Part shown: positions 25,101 to 35,120 of the stretch, piece by piece
Layout: each line of letters opens with the position of its first letter
Numbering within the stretch: position 1 is the first letter of the stretch
Source of the DNA: Chaetorhynchus papuensis
Taxonomy: Eukaryota; Chordata; Aves; Passeriformes; Rhipiduridae
Direction of reading: 5' to 3'
Length of the DNA: 64,000 bases
Assembly: GCA_013396525.1 (NCBI GenBank)
Contig: VWYX01000887.1
Span: forward strand, 1-64,000
Translations under genes and position numbers: made by a program
Notes under the pieces: model-generated
Seen by the model: the letters and a program-made list of their open reading frames with translations, nothing else
Told to the model about the DNA's origin: nothing
The model's database searches: none

Positions 25101-28100
25101 TTTATAATTTTATTCAAGTCTAGAACTAGCTACATTCTATTTCAGAAAACATACCTGTTGTTCTCTAAATTTTAAAGGACTTGAACCATTTTGAAAGTCA
25201 CTGGAGTTGGTACACCCTCTCAAGCAAGAGCATGTTAGAAGACAATGATGGGCCCATCTCAAAGATAACCACATTTCTCTCGTGTCTTATTTTGCTTCTC
25301 AAGTGTGATGGTACTTCAGCACAGAAAGGATCTTCAGATACTCCTTACTTTTACAACAGAGCCTTGCTATGAAAGCAAAGCTCGTGCTATACCTCTAACA
25401 CCTCAGCACATATTATTTGTCTAACAGAGCCATTTCTAAGCTCGTAGCATTTCACAAGTATATTTGTGTTGCTGCACAAAACAGAGAGGGGCAATGTTTA
25501 TCTAACACAGTACTACATAAATCTTACTGGCTTTGCCTGCTAAGCAGATGTTACCTCATTTTTATTATCATCATAATTCCTTTTTTTAATTATCTCACTT
25601 CTTAATAAATATACAGAGTCAGCAAGACAGCTTAAATTGAGTATCTGCAAATTGCTGAAGGACTGCCCTTTTAGCTATGCCATAGTCAAATCACAAAGAA
25701 AGTTAATATCCTAAGAGGCTGCTTTTCCAATATATGTATTATTCATGGATTCGACTGGATTACTCATTGTGGAGTAAGCAATATTTAATCTTCAATTATC
25801 TCAAGGAAGAACTGTCAGTGACAGTGTGAACTGTCAACCATCTGGCTACAGCCAAAACATCACCACTTCCATTTGTGTTCTGGCTCTTATCCTGTGAAGC
25901 GTTCCTTGCAGGCCAGCAGTTTCAGCCTTGCCAACCTGTCCCAAAGCCAGAGTACCCTACAGAACAGCTTCTACCCTTGCATCATATGGAATTATCATGA
26001 GGAATCTACTGAACAGCAGAGGCAGTGCACAAGTTTCCACCGGGGTATCAAGGGGGAGGTGTGATTTATTCTCAAGCCAAAGAATTGAACACGAACTCAG
26101 TGAGTTTGCACAGGTTCTTTTGGGGGTTTTGGCACACACACACTTACGTGAAGTCTTGAAGAACAACTCTGGCAGGACAGAAGGGCACTTCAACATGGTT
26201 CTGTTTTGTTTTCCAGTCCAAGATGTTCATAGCATCCGTTTCTTTGACTAAGAAGCCATCGCAGTTACGGACACTGGACTCAAACAGCACTCGGATGGAG
26301 TAAGGCAGAGTATCTGGGGTGAGGCAAGGGACAGACCCCATGAGTAGCAGCACTTGCAGCTTACACACTTTTTTTTTTAATTACAATCTCACATTTCTAA
26401 GGAATTCCACTTTTCTACGGTTTGGAAGGGTGAGAGCTTCAGGAGCCTGCTTTTCCAGTTGCCTGCGGGTTTGATCTTCCTTACACAATACGGAACAGTG
26501 AGTTGCAATGTACGCACTGATGTGTTATCCTGTGGGATATTAATGGGAGATACCAATGGCTTGACCACACTGTTCAGACAGTGACATTTAATAAGGTACC
26601 TTATGCTGGCAGGGGAGAGATGCAAGGAATATAGACCTGGGATTATTGACCAGAGCAGGTCAAAAGCAACAACTACTGGAATACTCAAAGCCATTTTAAC
26701 TGTACATTTCACCATTCTGTTACTCAAGATACCAAGTCAAAAGCAACCAATGCCAGAATATTACTTTCAATAAACAGTGATACAAAGACCAGAAACTACT
26801 CTGTCATGTGCCCTTTTAAAATTAACATATTTCATAAAATATAAAGAAGAACATTTCATTAAATACAGCTTGAGTTAGTTTGCTACTGATATGAATTAAG
26901 GTACTGACAATCAGCAGTTTTCTGCACAGAAAAAAAAAGGGAAATGGAAATGAGAATGAATAAAGACGGAAGAGGAAAAAAAACCCAAAGTCATTATTCA
27001 CTGCAAACAAAATAAAACAAAATAACCACTAAAGAAAAAACATCAAGATTTATTATGTTTCTCCCCCAAATCCCACTGTGTTCAGCATCATTCAAGCAGG
27101 CAACCAGCTTCGTAAGAACAGTGAGAAATACAAAAAAAGTTAGCTGGAGGAAGGTGAAACAATTAAATTCAGGCCTCAATTTAAAAAAAAAAAGGTTTGG
27201 TGGTCTCAACCTAATACAGTGGTTTGTTCACAAACTATTAATATAGAATTTGCTGACTCTGTTCTCACTGTGTCTTTCGCAGATAATATCCACTGTTTTC
27301 TAGTTAGAAAAGTCACTATTTTAAGATTTGAGTAAATTTGAGTTATAAAGACGTAATCAAAAAGGACTAACAAACCTTCAAGCCACCACTCACTCGATTT
27401 AAAAGCCAGGTTCCCAGAGGAGAACTGGTTTGCTTTCTTGTGGGTTACAAACCTCACTGCCCCAGGGGCTGCTCAGCACCAGCTCTGGAGAAGCAACCGC
27501 TTCTCTCCATGAGGCACCAGCAAGCTCCTGTCTGCAACACCATGTGCAGTTTGGGGCTTCCCAGGGTACAGGATAGCTCCAGAAATGAGATCACATCCAG
27601 CACAGGGCCCTCTAGGAGGCTCTGTGCCGTGCCTGACACACAGGAGCTGCAGGGAGAGCTGGGCTGGCTCACCCCCAGGGGAGATGGTGACCTGATTGTA
27701 GTGCCCAGCACCTCCCGGGGACTGCAGCCAAGGGGAAGCCTGACTTAGCAGAAGTGCCCAGTGAAAGCACAGAAGTCCCAGGGTGCAGGAGGGACACTAG
27801 GACTGGGTACAAGGGAAAAGCAGCTCACAGGGGGCACAGTTAAGCATAGGATCATAGGAGAAGTGGAATCTCTGTCCTCCCAGACTGGCACAGCTTAATC
27901 ATGAAAGGCTCCCCACATCAGCTCCAGCCCCCGCAAGAGCCTGGTCTAGATCTCCACATGTCCTCTCTGCCCTAAATCCTTCTGAGCTCTTCTCATTTTC
28001 CCCATAAGTCTTAAACACTAGAAAATTGGCAACTAAATCAATTAACATTTACATTAGTAATCTGATTAATATCAGCTAGCAATTAATGTCAAATTACAGT

Positions 28101-30186
28101 CAGAAGCCCCAAGGCAGAAGGCAAATAGGTAAAAGTCAAAACTATTCCAGCAACAAATGCAGTGAGCAATTCCAGATGCTGGATTTGCTACCAGTGCTGT
28201 CCCACACTGTGTCTAGATATTATTTAGTATTTTGCCATCTTGAAGTTAACACGAGGCTTCCAGCTTCTGCACAGAAGTTTCTGTTGGAAGACAAAGACCC
28301 TCTTAGTGCAGTCTGTTTAGACTCCTGAGAATATCTTCAGGAATACCCATTGCTGTTGCAAGCTTTATGGCACATTTTAGCAGAACGTTGTATACTGTTG
28401 TTTTATTTCCACTCCTGTCATGAGGCTTTTCAAAAACCTGCTGTGGAACTGCCTGGTTTTGTTACTACCACAGCACTGCTTCTCCCTGGAGCAAGCCACA
28501 AACAGAAGCAGTTTCCTCTATGTGTGCTTATCTGAAAGACTGACTTTGTTACTACAAGCAGGGGAAATTTGCAAGAGCACACAGCTGTTGCACAAAGTTT
28601 CAGGAGACACTGTGCCCCACTATCTCTTCTCTTTAAACAACAGGGAGTAAATAACTGTGGCCAAATATGGGTTTAAAGTGAAATATCCACTGGTATTTTT
28701 TAATTCAAGAAGCATATCACAAATTCCGTGAATAAAGAAGAATTCAGACCTTGCAAAACTGAAAAATATCCCAAATGCCTTTACTAAGTACCCCGTGTAA
28801 GTATTTCAGTTTAACATGAAAACAGAGGGAGAGACTAACACCAGTATGCTTTGATTACCTGCAAGACTAAAGCCTGTTCCAGCTGGCACAGAGCAAAGCA
28901 CCCTCCCCTGCATGGACTTCCCTCCCACCACACGTGCAACACTGTGAGTTTTTAAAAGGCACTTGGACACAGAGACCCAATAAAGGTCTTTTTGGCACAG
29001 ACAGCTATTGCATACTAATGACAAGCTGAGATTAAGCAACAGCATGAGCACCACAAAACCTCACCCTGCAGCAGGAGCCATGTTCCAGCAAACAGTCACC
29101 CACTATGTGAGGCTGCTGGGGAGGCGAAACTAGAACCCCTTGAAGCTGTACAAAACTACAGTAAAAGCTGTATTTATTTTTGAAGCATTAAATAGGAGTT
29201 CTTTGTCACTTCATTTTTTTTTTCAAAAGTGTAATTCTTCTGATTTGGAATACTGTTGAAAACTGTAGAAACATCTGTATTTTCTTCCTTACGAAAAAAA
29301 AAAAGCTTCAAGTATTACCCCTGCCAACTCCATAAAGCTCTAAGAAATTGGGAAATGATCAGCTTCCAAACACCCCCATTATGAATTCCCAACTGCATCT
29401 CCTGCCACCGCACGGCAGCCAGTGGTGCAGTCTGCTGCTGGTACCACCCCAATAACCCCAGAGAGCATCGTACCATACTTGGCGCCTCCGAGCTTCGACA
29501 CATTGTAAAACTTTTTCTCTGGGTGGCTTTCCAAAGCTTCAACGGCGGGCTGGTAAGGGCTTCCTGGGAGACAGAACAAACAAAGTTACAGCCACGAACG
29601 AATAGGGTATTTCAGCACTGACTGAGGACTCACAAAAAGAGATCTTATTTCTGATTCTGCCAAAAATAACGTTCCTCTAGACTGTAAGTAAATGAAAAAT
29701 AGAAAGGTTTCTAAATGGATTGAGACGCCTCGTGATGTAGATGTGTGACTAAGGTGAATTTTAAAAGCATCAGTAATAGCAGGTACATACAGGTCAATGC
29801 AGGTCACCAGCACAGCCTGAACACACCTGACCTTTGTTGTCTCAGTTTGCCATCTACACACAGGATAAGACACCTCACCAGCGCAGATAAGAGACATGGG
29901 TTTTAATACAGCAAGAAGCGTAACGCGTTGACTGCCAAGTGAACGTCAAGGGAACAAGAGACAAAAATAAACCTCATAGTAGCCATTAGGTGCCCGGAAT
30001 AAATAACCCCCGTGAGGGAGCAGACAGCGGGGCGGGGACGGGGCCGCTCCCCCCGCGGGGACCCCCGCGGCCCGGGACACCGCCGTTCGGCGGCTCAGAG
30101 GGCGAGCTGATGCAGAGAGCCGCGGTGTCCCGGCAGGCGGGGCGGCCCCGTCCCCGGAGTGACCGACCTGTCCTGGGAGGGTCCAT
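10077..30186 (-). CDS. IREB2: Iron regulatory protein 2 / IRE-binding protein 2 (22 coding exons, 965 aa)
   Basis: IRP2 is a cytosolic aconitase-family RNA-binding protein. In low iron it binds iron-responsive elements, blocking ferritin translation and stabilising TFRC mRNA; in high iron FBXL5 marks it for degradation. Exons (high-low): 30186-30168, 29563-29474, 26313-26148, 25033-24896, 22899-22678, 21079-21010, 19937-19754, 19188-19049, 18665-18494, 17396-17296, 16847-16731, 16038-15879, 15030-14895, 14308-14224, 13617-13461, 13186-13062, 12760-12656, 12452-12310, 11843-11696, 11606-11484, 10957-10772, 10187-10077. Together they are 2898 nt including TAG, so 965 aa against 963 in human. 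All introns are GT-AG and all phases close. Aconitase core motifs are VDH (exon 4), VGTDSH (280-284), Fe-S cysteines 514, 580 and 583, and the C-terminal swivel with SSRDWAAKGP (855-864). The IRP2-specific insert is exon 5. No disabling change was found. Confidence 0.97.
11484..11606 (-). CDS. IREB2: IREB2 exon 20, swivel-domain active-site loop
   Basis: The exon encodes residues 827-867, including GKKYGLGSSRDWAAKGP. Arg857 corresponds to IRP1 Arg780 (substrate and RNA contact) and Ser855 to IRP1 Ser778, the aconitase catalytic base. From memory, human IRP2 reads GSGNSRDW and IRP1 reads GAGSSRDW. This protein therefore has the IRP1-like Ser but an unusual Leu853 two residues earlier. Splice sites are CCACAG and GTACTG, in phase 0. 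Confidence 0.93.
14224..14308 (-). CDS. IREB2: IREB2 exon 14, CxxC iron-sulfur motif
   Basis: The exon encodes GFEVVGYGCSTCVGNTAP, with Cys580 and Cys583 equivalent to human IRP2 Cys578 and Cys581. With Cys514 of exon 12 (in ISCTNNCNPS) these complete the three ligands of the aconitase-type 4Fe-4S site. The family keeps them even though IRP2 is regulated mainly by turnover. Flanking splice sites fit phase 2 in and phase 0 out. Confidence 0.94.
15755..15800. repeat. Short tandem duplication in IREB2 intron 12
   Basis: A 22-bp unit beginning gcagtttcaaacctg is repeated exactly at 15755-15776 and 15779-15800, a period of 24 bp. It lies about 80 bp downstream, on the transcript, of the exon 12 donor (exon end 15879). 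It is a small intronic expansion with no evident function. Confidence 0.9.
15879..16038 (-). CDS. IREB2: IREB2 exon 12, first Fe-S ligand cysteine
   Basis: Residues 474-526 plus one base of codon 527, from acceptor ATCCAG to donor GTATGT. It carries VVIAAVISCTNNCNPS, with Cys514 aligning with IRP1 Cys437 and human IRP2 Cys512. Phase is 0 in and 1 out. The first residues (SGVKGFQ) differ from the VGFKGFQ I recall for human, and the rest is highly conserved. Confidence 0.94.
22678..22899 (-). CDS. IREB2: IREB2 exon 5, IRP2-specific cysteine-rich insert
   Basis: This exon supplies the roughly 73-residue insertion absent from IRP1 (residues 139-212). It holds the cysteine cluster CRGHSGCRGSC (Cys170, 176 and 180) with the same C-x5-C-x3-C spacing as human Cys168/174/178. 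It also holds the Cys-Pro heme-regulatory motif ILCPFHLQP (Cys203; human Cys201). In the literature the insert is linked to iron, heme or redox sensing and to proteolysis, with debate over the mechanism. The exon is much more GC-rich than its neighbours. Its donor is a slightly weak GA|GTATGA, but the phase closes exactly onto exon 6, giving PEPET. Confidence 0.95.
27440..27960. other. GC-richer intronic island in IREB2 intron 2
   Basis: Within otherwise AT-rich intron 2 (26314-29473), this block is clearly richer in G and C, has few CpGs, and is open in short frames on both strands. It resembles neither CR1 nor an exon with flanking splice signals in a known IREB2 frame. It could be an intronic regulatory element or an old unrecognised repeat. 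Confidence 0.35.
29474..29563 (-). CDS. IREB2: IREB2 exon 2
   Basis: The exon encodes residues 7-37, ending in KKFYNVSKLGGAKY. The VSKLG stretch is shared with human IRP2. The acceptor is TCTCCCAG and the donor is a less typical G|GTACGA; phase is 1 on both sides. The N-terminal part (SPYQPAVEALESHPE) diverges from mammals while the length is kept. Confidence 0.93.
29781..29833. promoter_or_regulatory. Phased nuclear-receptor half-sites (DR4) in IREB2 intron 1
   Basis: Two perfect AGGTCA half-sites at 29791 and 29801 form a DR4 with spacer atgc. One-mismatch AGGTAC at 29781 continues the same 10-bp phase, and an inverted half-site TGACCT follows at 29828-29833. DR4 is the preferred element of thyroid hormone receptor-RXR and LXR-RXR heterodimers. 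The cluster lies in intron 1, about 0.4 kb downstream of the IREB2 start codon. Function is inferred from motif match only. Confidence 0.5.
30168..30186 (-). CDS. IREB2: IREB2 exon 1 coding part (start codon)
   Basis: Only 19 coding nt, ATG to ACAG, encode MDPPRT plus one base of Gly7. Human starts MDAPKAG, so length and phase agree. The donor is CAG|GTCGGT. The ATG has G at -3 and G at +4. A competing out-of-frame ATG lies 13 nt upstream. Confidence 0.92.
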
Positions 30187-30244
30187 CGCCGGCGACCATG
30201 TCAGCGTGAGGGAGCGGGCCGGGGGGCGCCGGCGGGCCGGCAGC

Positions 30245-30355
30245 TCTCGCGAGACTGCGCCCCACGCCCCGCCCCACCCCCGCGGTGCTCGCCGTTCTCG
30301 CGAGAGCTCGCCCCGCGTCCCGCCCCCTCTTGTGGGAGGTGCTGCTCTCGCGAGA
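30245..30355. promoter_or_regulatory. Three perfect TCTCGCGAGA (BANP-type) motifs
   Basis: Exact palindromes lie at 30245-30254, 30296-30305 and 30346-30355, spaced 51 and 50 bp. A near copy, TCTCGCGATA, is at 30445-30454. This CGCG element is bound by BANP when unmethylated and drives CpG-island promoters of housekeeping genes; Kaiso/ZBTB33 has also been linked to it. The three sites are 59-169 bp upstream of the IREB2 ATG. Confidence 0.85.
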
Positions 30356-30497
30356 CTGCACACCCTGCCGGGGAGGAAAGGGAGTGAGATCGCGCGAGGC
30401 TTTGCCGAGAGGGCGGAAGTAGCTGGGAGAGGGCAGTCGCTTGCTCTCGCGATAGCAGGAGCGAGCGCGTGGGCGGAGCTGCCTGCTCAGCTGCTCC

Positions 30498-30546
30498 GGG
30501 GCGGGGCCGCGCTGGGGGCGGGGCCGCGCGAGGGGCGGGGCCGCGC
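30498..30546. promoter_or_regulatory. Three phased GC boxes
   Basis: GGGGCGGGGCCGCGC occurs three times exactly, starting at 30498, 30515 and 30532, a strict 17-bp period. Each contains a consensus Sp1/KLF GC box. They sit about 310-360 bp upstream of the IREB2 ATG and likely arose by local duplication. Confidence 0.8.
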
Positions 30547-30730
30547 CGGGAGAGAGGCCGCGGGCGCGGCGCGGTGGCGCCGCCTGGTGGCGCGGCGCGG
30601 TAGCGCAGGCGGGCGGGGCGGCTCCGGCCGGTGCCCCTGGGGCCGGGCTTGTCCCAGCCCTGGGCGCAGCCCCGCCCCACAGCGCATCACGCGGCCCTGA
30701 GCGGGTGGAATGGGCTCCGAGGATCGCACG

Positions 30731-31095
30731 CTCCCACTTCGAGACCCATCCGACTTGACGTTGAACTCTCCCAGGGACGGAGCATACTCAACCTCCCTGG
30801 ACAGCCTGTTCCAGTGCCTCACCACCCTCGCAGTAAAGAACTTCTTCCTAATATCTGATCTAAATTTCCCCCTTTCAATTTGTACCCATTCCCCCTTGTC
30901 CTATCACTATAGTTGCTGCCCACCTTCCCTGTAGGACCCCTTCAGGTACTGGAATGCGTTGTGAGGTCTCCACACAGCTTTCCCTTCCCCGGGCTGAACA
31001 GCTCCAACTTTCTCAGCCCGTCTTCATAGGGGAGGTGCTCCGGTCCTCGTGGCTTCCTCACGAGTTGCTCCAGCAGTTCCAGCGCCGTCCAGCAG
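30731..31095 (-). mobile_element. CR1 LINE fragment
   Basis: The plus strand reads as the reverse complement of the CR1 3' region. It contains the characteristic segments CTCCCAGGGACGGAGCAT, GCCTGTTCCAGTGCCTCACC, CTTCTTCCTAATATCTGATC, CCCCCTTGTCCTATCACTA and GGCTGAACAGCTCCAAC. The element is truncated at both ends, lacks the terminal octamer repeat, and has several substitutions and indels, so it is old. CR1 is the dominant LINE of birds and other sauropsids and is the best taxonomic marker here. It sits directly against the upstream edge of the IREB2 CpG island. Confidence 0.92.
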
Positions 31096-33829
31096 GGTGG
31101 CACTAAGGTCAGCCGGTGCTGTGGGTAGCGGGCACACGGGCACAGCAGCAGCGCTCAGAACACAACACAATCCATGGTGGTCCTGCCTCCCACTGCTCAG
31201 ACAGCAAAGGATGGCCCTTAAGGAAATAAACAAGTGCTCGCAAACCTCTCCCAGGGCAGGCCGTTAGAAGTCTCCATGAGCTGAGTCCCAGAGCAGGGCA
31301 TGGACATTACCACAGCCCACCGTGAGAGTGGAAAGGCGTGTGCTCAGTGTTCTGTCCCACAGCTGGGCCTGACCTGGCTCTTGCTCTTAGTCTCTGATGC
31401 TAGATTTCTTCAGAAGGCTTTTTCCTTTTCATATCTTTCTTCTTTTCCTCCTCTTAAATAAGAGGCTTTTTTCTTAGCTGGATGGTGGAATTTTATTCTT
31501 GTGGTCATCTTTAGTGCAACAGTAGCAGTGCATGAGGCCACGCTCATAGTGGTGAACAAGTCAAGCAATAGTCTTTTTTCCAGGCTATAAGACATAGATA
31601 ATACCTAGGGTTTAGACACTAATGCAGCCAGAACTCACCACCAGGCTCAGGCAGAAAAGAAGATTACCAAAAAGATATCTGCATATCACCCTCTAGTCAA
31701 TCCATTTTCCCTTTTGCCTGCATCTTTTTTGACCTAAACTGCCATTGCCTTCCGAACAGTGACAGAGGGACTTGACACACTGATTGCAATTATTGTACTC
31801 AAAACTGCATAAGCAAGCCTAATTCTGGCCTCTTTCTCCCTGTTGCAGGTTACAGTGATGTCTGGCTTATCTCTGATAGACTGCAGGCAGAGGGAACGGG
31901 ATGGGTGGAAAGGTGGTGGAGAATGTGGCCAAGATGTGTCTAGAGTGGCTCCCCAAATTCTGCCATGTAAAGCATGTTCAGAGTGCCCAAAGCTGACTGT
32001 CTTTGAAGAAATCACTCGCGGGTGACGTCTCAGGTACAGCTTCTACTCTCGTTGGATCAGTGCAGTCCTTTCCCATGCCAGAGCCCTGACAAGCAGTGAG
32101 GGCTGCAGCCCAGCCCAGTCCCTTTGCCCCAGCACACGTGGGCATGTCTCGTGCTGGCCACGTGCAAGCTCCCACAGGAATTGGGCGGGAGTGTCTGGGA
32201 TCAGTGTTGGGAGCTGTGGTGACAAGCAAATGAAGTGTTGGCAGACAAATGCTGGAGCTCTGTCCCTTGACAAATTCAGATAAGAAGCGTCTCCAGGGAT
32301 GTGCTGCACCATCCCTCACCAGTTGTTTTCCTTTGCCAAAGGGCTCAGTCCTCAGGATGCCAGTGACAAAACGGCTGCTGGTTATCTCCTACTCTTGGCC
32401 GACGGCTGACTTCAGTGTGTCAGGTACCTCCAGGGAAAGGAATTTTAGGCAGCATGGAGTATTTCTTGTTCACATGAGAAATCCTTTAGCTGCAAAGGTT
32501 TAGAGATTTGTGCCCTTCTTATATACCAGACAGATTCTTGGAAAGCAAATTCCATATATATTTGGTTTTAACACAATGTTTGGCTTTCAATTTGTACTGA
32601 AAATTTTCTTTCTTTTCATTTATTACCACCTGAGCTACTGCACTGTTCTGCTTACTATTTTTTTATATGATTCTTTTAGAATTAAATCCTTTAGGGAAAT
32701 GTATGACTGTCTAGGAAGAAAGATGGTGTTGCAGCTTCCAGAATGTATTTTCCATTTCCCAGCTGGCATCCAACATCCTGAAATAAGTCAAATTCAAGGG
32801 AGAGCTTATCCAGAAGAAAGCAGGGATGAGTATCGCTGGTTTGTAATTAGAGCTGACAGAAGCAGGCTAAGCAGAGTCTTAGTGAAGATGAGAATGTGAG
32901 TAGAGGGAATTACGTTGTGCTACTTTTATGAAAGGCAGTCACTCCACAGAGAGAATTTCAATATTGCTGTTCACCATATTTCAGCCTTCAAACAGAGAAA
33001 GCAGTTTTGCTGTGGAGAAAGCTGAGCTAAATATTGTTCTCAGGTCTGTGTTCCACAACACTATCACAGAAGAGAGGCCACAGCAAGACAGAGAGAACCC
33101 AGTGCAATGCAAGACACTTTTCTAGTTGTGCCCTTTTTTGTCTTCCTCCCTTTTTCCTATAAAGACAGATGAAAGGCCTCAGCAGTGACAACCAGACAGC
33201 ACCCACACCATGCATTCCTCTGCAGGAGAAGCAGGTTGACCCAGGAGTTTGAAGTACAGTCCTTTGAATCAAATCGCTTCTAATCCTGGCTTCCATATGA
33301 CTGCAGTATTTAAAGCTCAGATGCACTAAGTCTTATGCTGTTCTTGTAAGGCAGTGAGAGATCTTTAGAGGAAGGGAGGAAAACTGTCCATAACTACCTA
33401 TAGATGGAAAAAATAACACAGCAACCTGGTTTTGTTCTAACTGAAGGAATATATGAGATTTAGAAAGAAAATTTGGGAAACCTCTTTAGAATATTTACTT
33501 AAGAAATTTAGGTCAGTCCAATCAATTGAGTCTAAAATCCACAAGTGAATGTACAGAGTGGGTAAGACACACAGTAATCTATGCATAGTGGAAGTTGGGG
33601 CTAGTTGGAGCAGCTGAATAAAAAGATCACAAAGACATTTGAAATTGTCACATTTCAGTAACAAACTGAAAAAAGGGTTTGTAAAATTCAGGTTGGACAA
33701 TTTGTAAGAAGAAAATCAAACAGTCACATTCTTCTGTGTCTTGTGCCACAGCAGCAAAGCCCCAGGAATTAGGTGAGCTGTAAACTGAGAACATGGCAGG
33801 CTGGATACTTCAGTAAGAACATGACTGAA

Positions 33830-33849
33830 TTTTTTTTTTTTTTTTTTTA
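33830..33849. repeat. Poly-T tract
   Basis: An uninterrupted T-run of about 20 nt. Read on the minus strand it could be the poly(A) tail of an old retrocopy, but sequence upstream of it (33850-34100) resembles no gene I recognise, and no flanking target-site duplication is evident. Confidence 0.8.
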
Positions 33850-35120
33850 CACCGCATGGTCTGAGATACAATCTTTACTTCTGTAAATTTATATTTTTTG
33901 TAATACAGTATCCTCAGTGCTACCACGTCATCTTCAAGAATCTGAATGTAAGTTTTGCTTTTTATTGTATATTGCTTATAATCACTATACAAAATCCCTT
34001 ATGTCAATGTAAGTAGATTAATAACTGCCAGAGGAGAAAGCATTTCTTCCTGACACAAGGTTATGGCAACAAATCTGTGCTGAGTGAGCCTGTGTCACAA
34101 AAGACACTGAAAGTCAAGTTCCTTACCCATGCTAAGGCTCCACTAAGAAATAACGCTCCCTAGATTTCTCATACCTGGAATATTTGTTACCTCAGACTGG
34201 TGTTTATTAATTGATTCACTGCTAGCAATTCAAGTTGCTATCATAATTTTTCCTCTAAAATGCTGGCACTCAGGAAATAAAAAATTCAGTTTCAAGCTCT
34301 TCTTACAAGAGCTGCCATTTAGACAGATGTACACAACTCTAACACCCTTCTAAAAGTCCCTCCCTAGCATTCAGCAGACTCTTAGTAAATCAGGTGATAA
34401 TGCTGTCTTGTGAATATCTAGACATAGCACATGAACTGTTCCAAGGTTCAGGTTGGTTATATGAAGAGGCTCAAGTACCATGGAAGCTGGTTTTCAAAAC
34501 TTATTTTTTGGGCTCAGTACATTTTATTGTCCAGATGAAGGAAAGAGCTGTTTAAGATGATTTTTACTTGTGAGAGAAGTGCTTGTAGAGTATACAGGAT
34601 CCTGCAGAAATTATGTTTGGGAGAACAGCCTTGCTGTGAAGAGTTTATTAGTACCAAAAGGGAAATTCAGTAAACATGCTTACTTCCAAATACATCATCT
34701 AATAGAGGAATAGGATGGTGAACTTTTGCTAATTTGAAACCAGACACCTATTTTCAGGTAGCAGCACTGTTGAGTCTCCTGTATCATTAGAGAGCTTGAA
34801 AAATTGCCTTTTCTAGTTACTCAGCAGAGTCTAAGTGTGTGCAAAGTCTTTTCCCAGAGATGTCAGGAAGAAGGACTCTTTTGTGCTGATGGCAGATTAA
34901 CTGAACTCTGAGTTGTGAGCCTGAGGTCTTCATTTCAGGAAGTGCAACAAGCGACTGGGGAACCTCAAGCTACACTGCCCAGCTCTTAGAGCAGTCTGTG
35001 AATTATCAGGCTTAACAGCCCTAGAGATCACATCTGGTTTGGTTCAGGCTGTGGTTGTTACTGACATGCTTGTTTTAAATGGATGGCATCTGTTGCCTTC
35101 TTTCCTCAATGTTGCTGGAA

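Larger units (their letters stand above)
29539..30199 (-). other. Spliced upstream ORF overlapping the IREB2 start
   Basis: An ATG at minus 30199-30197 lies 13 nt before the IREB2 ATG, in the +1 frame, with G at -3 and G at +4 (strong Kozak context). After exon 1 to exon 2 splicing it runs 18 codons and stops at TGA (29541-29539), overlapping the main start. It acts only if transcription begins upstream of 30199. Confidence 0.5.
30000..30700 (-). promoter_or_regulatory. IREB2: IREB2 CpG-island promoter
   Basis: A dense CpG island covers IREB2 exon 1 and upstream DNA and has no TATA box. It contains three perfect TCTCGCGAGA palindromes (30245-30355) and three copies of ggggcggggccgcgc starting at 30498, 30515 and 30532 (period 17 bp, Sp1/KLF-type). 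A ggcgcggcgcggt repeat pair at 30563 and 30589 has a period of 26 bp. The transcription start is probably within about 30190-30400, but cannot be fixed from sequence. Open frames running through it on both strands are compositional. Confidence 0.85.

Noticed and set aside
30580..30593. CTCF-like site CCGCCTGGTGGCGC as an annotated feature
   Set aside because: It matches 12 of 14 consensus positions but misses the normally conserved A in the core. It lies in a GC-repeat context where chance matches are common, so it is mentioned only within a finding.
29990..30700. 236-codon plus-strand open frame over the IREB2 promoter, and minus-strand counterparts
   Set aside because: These are low-complexity Arg/Gly/Pro/Ala frames produced by CpG-island composition, antisense to a clear promoter and exon 1.
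32510..32899. 129-codon plus-strand frame
   Set aside because: AT-rich hydrophobic start and unremarkable tail with no recognisable family, and no promoter or splice context.
33810..34100. Possible processed pseudogene with the poly-T run as its tail
   Set aside because: Upstream sequence on the minus strand matches no gene I recognise and no target-site duplication was found.
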